Shown here in pieces: positions 52,291 to 61,218 of a DNA stretch of 64,000 nt (its first letter is position 1; each line of letters opens with the position of its first letter). Location of the stretch: NCBI RefSeq assembly GCF_001427875.1, contig NZ_LMHK01000002.1, positions 284,049-348,048 on the forward strand, in the 5' to 3' direction. Origin of the DNA: Devosia sp. Root685 (GTDB taxonomy: Bacteria; Pseudomonadota; Alphaproteobacteria; Rhizobiales; Devosiaceae). The notes beneath the pieces are model-generated. The model was not told where the DNA came from. It saw nothing but the letters and a program-made list of their open reading frames with translations, and did no database searches. The position numbers were made by a program, and so were the translations under genes.

Positions 52291-53418
52291 ATGACCGATC
52301 AAGCCCTGCCCCCCATCAAGACCGTCGACCACAAGGAAGACCTTTATACCGCCAAGCCCTGGCAACTGATCTGGCGCCGTTTTTCCCAGCACACGCTGGC
52401 GCTGGTTTCGCTCTGGTTCCTGATCCTCCTCGCGCTCTGCGCCATTTTCGCCGAACAGGTCGCCCCCTATGATCCGTTCAAGGTGTCGCGCCTCCGCACC
52501 CTCGCGCCGCCGACCGCCATCCACTTCTTCCACGAAGGCCAGTTCGTCGGCCCCTTCGTTTATGGCCTGTCGCGCGAGCGCGACGCCGACACCGCCCGCG
52601 TCCTCTACGAGGTCGATACCGAAACCGTCCTGCCGATTCAGTTCTTCTATTCGGGCGACAAATACAGCTTCTTCGGCCTCTTCAGCGCCGACATCCACCT
52701 TTTCGGCGTCGATGATCGCCGCGAGCAGATCAACCTTCTGGGCACCGACGATCTCGGCCGCGACGTCTTCTCCCGCCTCACCCATGGCGCCCGCGTCACC
52801 CTGTCGGCCGGCCTCATCGGCGTCATCTTCGCCTTCGTGCTTGGCCTCACCCTCGGCTCCATCTCGGGCTATTTCGGCGGGTGGATCGATAGCTCCATCC
52901 AGCGCCTCATGGAGTTTATCCGCTCCATCCCCACCATTCCGCTCTGGATGGGTCTTGCCGCCGCTCTGCCCATCGCCTGGGACCCGCTCTTTGTCTATGT
53001 GCTGATCACGCTCATTCTCGCGCTGATCGGCTGGACCCACTTGGCCCGCGTCGTCCGCGGCCAGTTCTTCGCCATTCGAAACGAAGACTATGTGCTCGCC
53101 GCCCGCCTCGCCGGCGCCTCTGAATACCGCATCATCACCAAGCATATGCTCCCCTCGATGACCTCTTACATCATCGCGGCGCTTACCCTCGCCGTGCCCG
53201 AAATGATCCTCGGCGAAACCGCCCTGAGTTTCCTCGGCCTCGGCCTCCGCCCGCCCATCGTCTCCTGGGGCGTACTGCTTCAGGATGCGCAAAACCTGCG
53301 GTCCATTTCGATGGCGCCGTGGCTGCTTTCCCCCGGTGTTGCCGTCGTCATGACCGTTCTCGCCTTCAACTTCCTCGGCGATGGTCTCCGCGATGCGGCA
53401 GACCCCTATGGGCAGTAA
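52291..53418 (+). CDS. ABC transporter permease (DppC/YejE-like)
   Basis: The 375-residue permease has one N-terminal helix (about 38-60), then around 100 periplasmic residues including LLGTDDLGRDVFSRL, then five more helices with the coupling motif RNEDYVLAARLAGASEYRII. GAGG precedes the ATG, 10 bp after the first permease. The long extracytoplasmic insert is characteristic of the YejE-type branch. Confidence 0.92.
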   Translation: MTDQALPPIKTVDHKEDLYTAKPWQLIWRRFSQHTLALVSLWFLILLALCAIFAEQVAPYDPFKVSRLRTLAPPTAIHFFHEGQFVGPFVYGLSRERDADTARVLYEVDTETVLPIQFFYSGDKYSFFGLFSADIHLFGVDDRREQINLLGTDDLGRDVFSRLTHGARVTLSAGLIGVIFAFVLGLTLGSISGYFGGWIDSSIQRLMEFIRSIPTIPLWMGLAAALPIAWDPLFVYVLITLILALIGWTHLARVVRGQFFAIRNEDYVLAARLAGASEYRIITKHMLPSMTSYIIAALTLAVPEMILGETALSFLGLGLRPPIVSWGVLLQDAQNLRSISMAPWLLSPGVAVVMTVLAFNFLGDGLRDAADPYGQ

Positions 53419-53422
53419 GACT

Positions 53423-54457
53423 ATGACCAGTAATCCAATGCCGCCCGAACGCCTGCTCGAACTCGACGATGTCCAGGTCCATTTCCCGCTCCGCGAAGGC
53501 CTGGTAAAGGCCGTCAACGGCGTCTCCTACCATGTCAATAAAGGCGAGGTGCTGGGCATCGTCGGCGAATCCGGCTCCGGCAAATCCATCACCGCCCGCG
53601 CCATTATGCGTCTTCTCCCCAAGCGCGCCGTCGCCGCCGGCGGCTCCATTCGCCTCCGCCCGCGCACCGGCGAGGAATTCGAACTCTCCGCCCTCGATCG
53701 CAATAGCCGCGCCATCCGTCAGGTGCGCGGCCAGCATATCGGCATGGTGTTTCAGGAGCCGATGACCGCCCTCTCCCCGGTCCATACCATCGGCACCCAG
53801 ATCATGCGCACGGTGCAGCTTCACAAGGGCCTCAACCGCGCCGATGCCCGCGCCCGCGCTATCGATCTTCTCGCCAAGGTGCAGATGCCGCGTCCGTCCG
53901 AAATGGTCGACGCCTATCCCCATCAGCTCTCGGGCGGCATGCGCCAGCGCGCCATGATCGCCCTCGCTATTTCCTGCGACCCGAGCCTCCTCATCGCCGA
54001 CGAGCCCACCACCGCGCTCGACGTGACCACCGAAGCCCAAATCCTCGAACTCTTGAAACAGCTCCAGTCCGAAATGGGCATGGCGATCATCTTCATCACC
54101 CACAATTTCGGGGTGATCGCCGATATCGCCGACCGCGTTTCGGTCATGTATCTCGGCCGCATCGTCGAAACCGCCACGGTCGATGACATCTTCTATGCGC
54201 CCAAACACCCCTATACCAAGGCGCTGCTCCGCTCCATTCCGCGCCTCGGCGTCGATCAGGGTCGGCGCCTCCCGACCATTCCCGGCATGGTGCCCGATCC
54301 CTTCAGCGTGCCGCCCGGTTGCGCCTTCAATCCGCGCTGCACATACGCCCGGCCCGGCATTTGCGATGTGACGACGCCGCCCGCAAAGCACTTCGGCAAT
54401 CAAATATCCCGCTGCCACTTTGCCGAAAAGCTCGCCGAGGAGCACGCTCATGTCTGA
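53423..54457 (+). CDS. ABC transporter ATPase (DppD-like)
   Basis: The 344-residue ATPase has Walker A G48-ESGSGK-S55, signature LSGGMRQR, Walker B LLIADEPTTALD and the C-terminal oligopeptide domain with the cysteine-rich PPGCAFNPRC. Start ATG is 53423 or nearby (53408, 53438); the first avoids overlap with the permease stop and no site decides. Confidence 0.9.
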   Translation: MTSNPMPPERLLELDDVQVHFPLREGLVKAVNGVSYHVNKGEVLGIVGESGSGKSITARAIMRLLPKRAVAAGGSIRLRPRTGEEFELSALDRNSRAIRQVRGQHIGMVFQEPMTALSPVHTIGTQIMRTVQLHKGLNRADARARAIDLLAKVQMPRPSEMVDAYPHQLSGGMRQRAMIALAISCDPSLLIADEPTTALDVTTEAQILELLKQLQSEMGMAIIFITHNFGVIADIADRVSVMYLGRIVETATVDDIFYAPKHPYTKALLRSIPRLGVDQGRRLPTIPGMVPDPFSVPPGCAFNPRCTYARPGICDVTTPPAKHFGNQISRCHFAEKLAEEHAHV

Positions 54458-55499
54458 TCAGCCGATCACCAGCCTCACCCTGCCCGACGACGTGCTCTTC
54501 TCCGTCCGGGGCCTCAAGAAATACTTCCCCATCCATGCCGGCTGGCTCAAAAAGCATGTCGGCAACGTCAAGGCCATCGACGACGTCTCGCTCGATATCA
54601 AGAAGGGCGAAACCTTCGGCCTTGTCGGCGAGTCAGGCTCGGGCAAATCCACCGTCGCCCGCCTCATGCTGCGCGCCTATTCGATCACCGACGGCGAAAT
54701 CTTCTTCCGCCGTACCAATGGCGACATCGTCGATCTCTCCCGCCTCTCCGACCGCGACATGCGGCCGCTGCGCGCCGAGATGCAGATGATTTTTCAGGAC
54801 CCCTATTCCTCGCTCAACCCGCGCATGACCCTCCTGGAATTGGTGGGCGAGCCCATGGTCATCCACGGCAATGGCAATCAGGGTGAAATCAAGGACCGCG
54901 TGGCCGAACTCCTCAGGGTTGTCGGCCTCCGTCCCGAATTCATCAACCGCTATCCGCACGCCTTTTCCGGCGGCCAGCGCCAGCGCATCGGCATCGCCCG
55001 CGCTCTGGCCCTTAACCCGAGCTTCATCGCCGCCGACGAAGCGGTCTCCGCCCTCGACGTGTCGGTCGCCGCCCAAAACATCAATCTCCTGCAAGACCTG
55101 CAGGAGCAGTTCGGCCTCACCTATCTCTTCATCACCCACGATCTCGGCATGGTCGAACATATCGCCGACCGCATCGGGGTCATGTATCTCGGCCGCCTGA
55201 TGGAGGTCGCGCCCACCGAACTCCTGTTCTCCAAACCCCTCCACCCCTATACCGAAGCGCTGATGGCCGCCGTGCCCCAGCCCGATCCGCGCGGCAACCG
55301 CACCCGCAAGCGCGTGCCCCTCAAGGGCGAAATCGGCAACGCCGCCAATCCGCCCCCCGGCTGTTCCTTCCATCCGCGCTGTCCCTATGCCCAGGCCAAA
55401 TGCGCCACCGAAGTACCGGCCCTCCGCACCGTCGCCGACGGACGCCAGGTGCGCTGCCATTTTGCCGAGGAGCTGTCGCTGGTCGGAGCCGTCGCGTGA
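54450..55499 (+). CDS. ABC transporter ATPase (DppF-like)
   Basis: The 349-residue ATPase has Walker A GESGSGKS (60-67), signature FSGGQRQR, Walker [13 protein letters not shown] and a C-terminal [10 protein letters not shown] cysteine motif. GAGGAG precedes its ATG and it overlaps the previous gene by 8 bp. Pairs with the DppD-like ATPase to energise the importer. Confidence 0.93.
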   Translation: MSDQPITSLTLPDDVLFSVRGLKKYFPIHAGWLKKHVGNVKAIDDVSLDIKKGETFGLVGESGSGKSTVARLMLRAYSITDGEIFFRRTNGDIVDLSRLSDRDMRPLRAEMQMIFQDPYSSLNPRMTLLELVGEPMVIHGNGNQGEIKDRVAELLRVVGLRPEFINRYPHAFSGGQRQRIGIARALALNPSFIAADEAVSALDVSVAAQNINLLQDLQEQFGLTYLFITHDLGMVEHIADRIGVMYLGRLMEVAPTELLFSKPLHPYTEALMAAVPQPDPRGNRTRKRVPLKGEIGNAANPPPGCSFHPRCPYAQAKCATEVPALRTVADGRQVRCHFAEELSLVGAVA

Positions 55500-56821
55500 C
55501 CGAATTTTCCCTCCTGCCCGACGCAGACCTTGCCGCCCGCTACGCGCCGCAACTCATGCTCGACGCCCACGAGCCCTATAAGCCGCACGCCTTCGGCTAC
55601 ACGATCTTCCGCACCGCCGGCCAATCGCCCTCAAGCAAGTTCGCCATCGAACCCGCCGGCGCCCTGACCGTTGAATATGCCATCTACTATGACTGGGACA
55701 TCGGCCACCTCTATGACCTCGAACACGTCTGGGTCCACATCGACACAGACGGCCAGATCATCAAGGTGGAAGCCTCTTCCCATGGAGGCCGCAAGCCGAT
55801 GCAAACAGACGAGGGCCTCCCCGCCCTTGTCGCGAGTGCGCATGAGCTGACGGCTCCTGCGCCTCCCTCCCCCTTGTGGGGAGGGACCGAGGGTGGAGGT
55901 ATAGCGGGTAACCACCCGACCCACCCCGTCATCTACGCCGAAGCCGGCAAGCACGCCCATTGGGCCAGCCCCGACCATATGACCGAAGCCGATCGGCAAA
56001 AGCTGGCTTTTCTCTGCAGCACGCTGGCGGGCATCGAAGGCGTTCACCTCGGCAATCCCTTCGCCAAGCGCGGCGACTATAAACCGACCCCCGAAGACCA
56101 CCGCCTCGCCCGCCTAAAAATGCAGTCCGACGCCTTCACCCCGAGCCATGTCTATCACCCCCTCGACACGACGCCGCTCCTTCTCCCCTGGCCCGAACTC
56201 GAAGCCCTGATCCCCTTTCGCATCACCGCCGCAATGGCCGCGCTCAAAAACACCCAGCCCCATTTCGCCGCCATCTTCCTCGATTGCGGCGATACACTCA
56301 TCGATGAGCGCACCGAGCAAAAACTCCCGGGATCCGAAGTCGTCGTAAAGGCCGACCTCATCCCCGGCGCCAAAGAGATGATGGACGCCCTAAAAGCCGC
56401 CGGTCACAAACTGATCCTCGTCGCCGACGGCCCCCGCCAAACCTTCGTCAACATGCTGACCCATCACGGCCTCTGGGAGCATTTTGACGCCCACATCATT
56501 TCCGAAGATGTCGGCGTCCATAAACCCGACCCCGCCATGTTCGACGCTGCGCTCAAAGCCGCCGGCCTCACCCGCGCCGACGCCTCGCGCACCGTCATGG
56601 TCGGCAATAATCTCTCGCGCGATATCTGCGGCGCCAATGCATTGGGGATTACCTCCATCTTCATGGCCTGGTCCACCCTGCGCACGCACGAGCCCGCCAA
56701 CCCATCCGAAGTGGCCGATTATCGCATCAATTCTCCCGCGGAATTGCCCGCGCTCCTCGACCGGCTCGAAGCTCTTATCCAATTCCGCGTGCCGTCACTC
56801 TCGACGGCAACAGTCTGCTAA
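55496..56821 (+). CDS. Vps62/NPP1-like domain fused to HAD phosphatase
   Basis: The 441-residue protein starts at a GTG that overlaps the previous stop by 4 bp, with GGAG upstream. The N-terminal half (about 1-230) shows YYDWDIGHLYDLEHVWV and VIYAEAGKHAHWASP, a pattern seen in Vps62/NPP1-like beta domains. The C-terminal half is a HAD hydrolase: LDCGDTLID near 265 (motif I), VADGP (II) and HKPDPAMFDA..VGNNLSRDICGANALG (III/IV). A repeat element is inserted in frame at about residues 123-136. No signal peptide; a cytoplasmic phosphatase of an imported sugar phosphate or glycan is inferred. Confidence 0.75.
   Translation: MTEFSLLPDADLAARYAPQLMLDAHEPYKPHAFGYTIFRTAGQSPSSKFAIEPAGALTVEYAIYYDWDIGHLYDLEHVWVHIDTDGQIIKVEASSHGGRKPMQTDEGLPALVASAHELTAPAPPSPLWGGTEGGGIAGNHPTHPVIYAEAGKHAHWASPDHMTEADRQKLAFLCSTLAGIEGVHLGNPFAKRGDYKPTPEDHRLARLKMQSDAFTPSHVYHPLDTTPLLLPWPELEALIPFRITAAMAALKNTQPHFAAIFLDCGDTLIDERTEQKLPGSEVVVKADLIPGAKEMMDALKAAGHKLILVADGPRQTFVNMLTHHGLWEHFDAHIISEDVGVHKPDPAMFDAALKAAGLTRADASRTVMVGNNLSRDICGANALGITSIFMAWSTLRTHEPANPSEVADYRINSPAELPALLDRLEALIQFRVPSLSTATVC
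55862..55900. repeat. Family C-type palindromic repeat inserted in a coding frame
   Basis: CCTCCCTCCCCCTTGTGGGGAGGG with GGTGGAGG after it matches the family C hairpin core, but here lies inside the HAD fusion gene and is read through in frame, coding PSPLWGGTEGGG. Confidence 0.75.
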
Positions 56822-56834
56822 CATTAGGCCCACC

Positions 56835-59288
56835 ATGTCCGCCCCTCTGCTAACCATTTCGCGCGGTGATAGCCTCAATGCCTGGGAACTCTCCGCCACC
56901 CATGCCGAATACTTCCCCGGCCCCCCTGCGCCGGCCAGCGATCCACAAAACTACAAATATATCAACGGCTTCGTAGACGTCGGCGATCTCCCTTGCCGCA
57001 CCGCGACCTGGGCGGAAGTCGTCAACCGCACCGTCACCCTCAAAGCCGACTGGGATGTGGACAGTCTCTACCTCCCCGGCTCAAATCGCCGCGTCGAATT
57101 CTCCCAGTTCCGCCACCGCCCCACCCGCCTAAGCCGTTGGTGTCGCACACATATTTCCGCCCCGACCGACCGGTACTGCTCCTTCCGCTTGGAAACCCGA
57201 GGCGGCATCCACATCTGGGTCGACGGCACCCTCACCGCCCGCTTCGAACCCTTCACCCGCAACAGCACCCAATCGACAATCGTCCATCTCCCCATCAAGG
57301 CCAGTGGCAGCGAAGTCATTGTTTTTACTGAAGATATGGCCGAGCGCGACGTCAACTGGTTCTTCGAACTGGTCCTTATCGACGCCGTAGAACTCGACAT
57401 CTTCCTCCCCGGCGCCGCCCTCGGCCCCAATATCGCCGCCCTCAAATCCCTCGCCGCCCAGGTCCGCACCGCCGAAGAAGTCACCCACGCTAACGGATTG
57501 ATTTCATTAGCCTTTGATACCCCTGCGACGATAGACGTGGACATCGCGGCGCAGGTCACCGCCACCTCCCACACCCGCGCCCTCCTCCTCGACAAAACCC
57601 TCACCCTGCCAGCCGGCGCCACGCAGCTAACCCTCTGTAATTCCAACGATTTACCCGACGGCTACCACACCCTTCTTCTGACCTTCATCGCCGGAGACAG
57701 CCGTGTCGAGCGCCATATCGGCTGCGCAGTCCTCCATTCCATCACCCCCACCACCCTGCCCGGCGACCTCGCCGCCCGAAAGCGCCTCGCCCTCCAACAT
57801 ATTGTAAACAATGGCGAATTGCGCATGGGCACCGCCGTCGCTCTCTTCGAAACCGGCCGGGCGGACGACCCCCGCATTCGCCCGATCCTCGAAGAAACCC
57901 TCCTCGCCATAGAAGAACGCCGCGACTGCGCCGACTTCGTCTCGGTGCCTCTCCTCTGGTCCTACATCCGCCATGCCGCTGATTTTCCTCAGGATTTACG
58001 CGCCCGCGCCGAAAAGTCCCTGCTCGAATTCCGCTATTGGGTCGATGAACCGGGCAATGACGTCATGTGGTTCTGGAGCGAAAACCACGCTCTCTGCTTC
58101 CACGTCTCCCAACTCCTCGCCGGCCTAACCTGGCCCGACGCCACCTTCTCCGCGTCCGGCCGAAAAGGCCACGAACAGGCCGCCATCGCCACCGCCCGGC
58201 TCCAGCAATGGTTCGATGCCGTCGAGGAAGACGGCCTCGCCGAATGGAACTCCGCCGCCTACTATCCCGTCGATTTCATTGGCCTTCTTGCCCTGGCCGA
58301 GCTGGCGCCGGAGCCCATTTCCGCCCGCGCCAAAACCCTCTGCGACCGCGTCTTCACTATGACTGCCCTCCACACGCTCGAAGGCGTCCCGGCCGGCTCC
58401 ATGGGCCGCGCCTATGACAAAGAACTGCGCGCCGGCCCCCTGACCGAACTCGCCCCCTTCGCCGCTACCGCCTTCGGAAAAGGCTGGTTTAACAACGGCG
58501 TAGCCTCCCTCCCCCTCTTCGCCGCCGGCACTTACGAGCCCCCGCAGGACCTCCAGCGCTACGCCGAACCCGATCCCGGCCAAGCCATTCTCGCCAATTA
58601 CCGGCAAGGCTACGGCCCCGCCGCCCTGCTCTCGCTCTACAAAACCCGGACCGTCCAACTTTCCACCAATGGCGGCGCCCGCGCCGGCGGCTATGGCCAC
58701 CAACAACACGTCCTGGACCTGCGCTTTGCCAGCCACCCCATGGCCCGCAGCTGGATCAATCATCCGGGCGAAGACGACCCTTGGGGCCAACAGCGCCCCT
58801 CCTATTGGGCCGGCAACGGCAACCTGCCCCGCGTCACGCAAGACGGCCCCAGCGCCCTGCTGCTCTATCGCCTCGAAGCCAGCGCTCGCATTGATTTCAC
58901 ACACATTTTCGCCGCCCGGAATGGCGTTGAACACCATCTCCGCGGCGATCGCCTCGTCCTCAGAGCCGGCAAAGCCGTCGCCGCCTACATCGCCACAGGC
59001 GAGCTGGAGCCCATCACCAAGGGCCCCGGCAACGGCATCGAATATCGCAACCACGGCCGCATCCAGGGCTGGGCCGTCATCGTCGGCGAGACAGACGATT
59101 TCGACGCCTTCACCCGCCATATCGACACCTGCCATCTGACAATGGACAGCGACGGCACCCAACTCACCCTCTCTCGCCCCGACGCCGCAGAGCAAGTCCT
59201 CCACTGGGCCTCGTCATCGGAAAAAGACCGCGAAGGCCATGCCTCCGCGGCCCCCGACATTCGCATAGTCCCGATAGCAGGACACTGA
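56835..59288 (+). CDS. Large cytoplasmic protein, probable toroid-type carbohydrate-active enzyme, family unknown
   Basis: The 817-residue protein has no signal peptide. Residues about 1-210 form a beta-rich region with RGGIHIWVDGTLTARFEPFTRN, like the sugar-binding beta domains of glycosidases. Residues about 270-560 are helical, with W-F-W-S-E416-N417-H418 and E470-W-N-S, both reminiscent of active-site loops of (alpha/alpha)6 toroid lyases and glycosidases; then GYGHQQH (H622, H625) and a C-terminal beta-sandwich to the end. This order recalls heparinase II/III or PL8-type lyases, but I cannot assign it to one. It closes the ABC importer operon, 13 bp after the HAD gene. Confidence 0.72.
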   Translation: MSAPLLTISRGDSLNAWELSATHAEYFPGPPAPASDPQNYKYINGFVDVGDLPCRTATWAEVVNRTVTLKADWDVDSLYLPGSNRRVEFSQFRHRPTRLSRWCRTHISAPTDRYCSFRLETRGGIHIWVDGTLTARFEPFTRNSTQSTIVHLPIKASGSEVIVFTEDMAERDVNWFFELVLIDAVELDIFLPGAALGPNIAALKSLAAQVRTAEEVTHANGLISLAFDTPATIDVDIAAQVTATSHTRALLLDKTLTLPAGATQLTLCNSNDLPDGYHTLLLTFIAGDSRVERHIGCAVLHSITPTTLPGDLAARKRLALQHIVNNGELRMGTAVALFETGRADDPRIRPILEETLLAIEERRDCADFVSVPLLWSYIRHAADFPQDLRARAEKSLLEFRYWVDEPGNDVMWFWSENHALCFHVSQLLAGLTWPDATFSASGRKGHEQAAIATARLQQWFDAVEEDGLAEWNSAAYYPVDFIGLLALAELAPEPISARAKTLCDRVFTMTALHTLEGVPAGSMGRAYDKELRAGPLTELAPFAATAFGKGWFNNGVASLPLFAAGTYEPPQDLQRYAEPDPGQAILANYRQGYGPAALLSLYKTRTVQLSTNGGARAGGYGHQQHVLDLRFASHPMARSWINHPGEDDPWGQQRPSYWAGNGNLPRVTQDGPSALLLYRLEASARIDFTHIFAARNGVEHHLRGDRLVLRAGKAVAAYIATGELEPITKGPGNGIEYRNHGRIQGWAVIVGETDDFDAFTRHIDTCHLTMDSDGTQLTLSRPDAAEQVLHWASSSEKDREGHASAAPDIRIVPIAGH

Positions 59289-59290
59289 CA

Positions 59291-60358
59291 TCAGCTCAGC
59301 CGCACACCCGTCTGCTGATCGAAAAGCGTAACGCGATCGGGGTCAGCCTCGATCCCCACGGCAGCCCCGACCTCGGCAGCCAGCCGATCGTGCACCACCA
59401 CCACGATCGGCTGACCGCCCACCTCAACTTGTAGATGTGTCTCGGCTCCCGTCGGCTCGATGTTCAGCACCGAAGCGGCAATCCCGCCCTCGACCAGGCG
59501 AATATGTTCGGGCCTGATACCGACCTGCACCTGACGCCCGACATAGGCCCGCGCCTTGCTACCCAGCGGCCAGAGCGTTCCGCCGACATCGCGCAAAACC
59601 AAACGCCCGCCCTCCTCGACCACCGTTCCATCGACAAAATTCATGGACGGCGAGCCGATAAATCCCCCCACAAAACTGTTGGACGGATTGTCATAAATCT
59701 CCAGCGGCGACCCGATCTGCTCGATCTTTCCTGCCCGCATGACGACGATCCGGTCAGCCATGGTCATGGCCTCCATCTGATCGTGCGTCACATAGATCAT
59801 CGTCGCCCTGAGCCGGGAATGCAGCGCCTTGATCTCCCCGCGCATCTGCACGCGCAGCTTGGCATCGAGGTTCGACAATGGCTCATCGAACAGAAACACC
59901 GCCGGATGCCGCACGATAGCGCGCCCCATGGCCACACGCTGCCGCTGCCCGCCCGAAAGCTGCCTGGGATAGCGATCAAGCAGCGGCTCCAGCGCCAAAA
60001 TCTCCGCCGCGCGCCGCACCTCGTTCTCGATCTCCTGCTTGCTCTTGCGCGACAATTTCAGCGAAAACGCCATATTGTCCCGCACCGTCATATGCGGATA
60101 GAGCGCGTAGCTCTGGAACACCATGGCGATATCGCGCTCCTTCGGCTCAAGCTCATTGACCACGCGCCCACCGATATCGATCTCGCCATCGGTAATGCTC
60201 TCGAGCCCCGCAATCATGCGCAAGAGCGTAGACTTCCCGCAGCCCGAAGGCCCGACGAGCACCACAAACTCCCCGTCCCGCGCCGCCACGGAAACCCCGT
60301 GCAGCACCTGCAGCGGACCGTAAGCCTTCACCGCATTGCGAATGGTAACACTGGCCAT
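59291..60358 (-). CDS. Sugar ABC transporter ATPase (UgpC/MalK-like)
   Basis: The 355-residue ATPase has Walker A GPSGCGKS (36-43), signature LSGGQRQR, Walker B VFLFDEPLSNLDAKLR and a C-terminal TOBE-type regulatory domain. It energises the CUT1 importer upstream in the operon. GGAGC precedes the ATG at 60358. Its stop lies 2 bp from that of the convergent 817-residue gene. Confidence 0.93.
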   Translation of the reverse strand: MASVTIRNAVKAYGPLQVLHGVSVAARDGEFVVLVGPSGCGKSTLLRMIAGLESITDGEIDIGGRVVNELEPKERDIAMVFQSYALYPHMTVRDNMAFSLKLSRKSKQEIENEVRRAAEILALEPLLDRYPRQLSGGQRQRVAMGRAIVRHPAVFLFDEPLSNLDAKLRVQMRGEIKALHSRLRATMIYVTHDQMEAMTMADRIVVMRAGKIEQIGSPLEIYDNPSNSFVGGFIGSPSMNFVDGTVVEEGGRLVLRDVGGTLWPLGSKARAYVGRQVQVGIRPEHIRLVEGGIAASVLNIEPTGAETHLQVEVGGQPIVVVVHDRLAAEVGAAVGIEADPDRVTLFDQQTGVRLS

Positions 60359-60369
60359 TTCAGGCTCCC

Positions 60370-61218
60370 TTATCTTCCGCCCATGCCCGCATTGAGGGCG
60401 ATGGAATTGTAGATGAGCTTTTGCAGCAGAATGGCGAGGAACACGCCCGGCAGCATGGAAAGCGCCGCGCCCGCCATGATGAAATTCCACTGCGTGCCCT
60501 GCTGCGTCTGGAAATATGTCAGCCCCACCGGCAGCGTCGCATTGTCCGATCCGGTCATCACGATCAGCGGCCAGAGGAAATTGTTCCACTGCGCAATGAA
60601 GGTGAAGAGCGACAATAGCCCGATGGCCGGCATCGAAAGCGGCACGATGATGCTGACGAGGATACGCAGCCGCGACGCCCCATCGATCCGCGCCGCCTCT
60701 TCCAGTTCCATCGGAATGGAAAGGAAGAACTGCCGCATCAAAAAGGCCCCAAAAGTGCCAAAGGCCACCGGCAGGATGACGCCCTGGAAGGTGTTGACCA
60801 TGCCAAGACTATTCACGATCAGGAACAACGGAATGATCAGCATGATCGCCGGCACCATCAGGGTGCCCAGATACGCCATCAACAGCGCATCCCGCCCCGG
60901 AAATTTGAGCCGCGCAAAGGCATAGCCCGACAGGCACGAGACGATGACGGTAATGACAGTCACGCTCGAAGCGACAAACATGCTATTGAAGAAGAACCGC
61001 CCAAACGGCAACTGCGTCCACGCCTTGGCGAAATTGTCCCATTCGAACACCTGCGGCAGTATGCGCACCGGATAGGCCATGACCTCGGCATTGCTGCGCA
61101 CGGCATTGGTCACCATCCAGAAGAACGGGAACAGAAACACCAGCGCGACGATGAGCAGGCCGCCATGATTGAGAATGTCGAGCGCCAGAGAAAGCCGCGT
61201 ACGGGACTTAGTTGTCAT
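60370..61218 (-). CDS. Sugar ABC transporter permease (MalG/UgpE-like)
   Basis: The 282-residue protein has six helices and the EAA loop (MELEEAARIDGASRLRILVSIIVPLSMP). It overlaps the first permease gene by 11 bp and lies 11 bp from the ATPase gene. Confidence 0.93.
   Translation of the reverse strand: MTTKSRTRLSLALDILNHGGLLIVALVFLFPFFWMVTNAVRSNAEVMAYPVRILPQVFEWDNFAKAWTQLPFGRFFFNSMFVASSVTVITVIVSCLSGYAFARLKFPGRDALLMAYLGTLMVPAIMLIIPLFLIVNSLGMVNTFQGVILPVAFGTFGAFLMRQFFLSIPMELEEAARIDGASRLRILVSIIVPLSMPAIGLLSLFTFIAQWNNFLWPLIVMTGSDNATLPVGLTYFQTQQGTQWNFIMAGAALSMLPGVFLAILLQKLIYNSIALNAGMGGR

Noticed and set aside
50574..52292. 572-residue open frame antisense to the SBP and permease genes
   Set aside because: Gly/Glu/Asp-rich low-complexity product, no motif, opposite strand genes are certain.
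52216..53517. 433-residue open frame antisense to the second permease
   Set aside because: Same acidic low-complexity character; shadow of a GC-rich membrane protein gene.
60413..60925. Open frame antisense to the MalG-like permease
   Set aside because: No domain features and the permease frame is certain.
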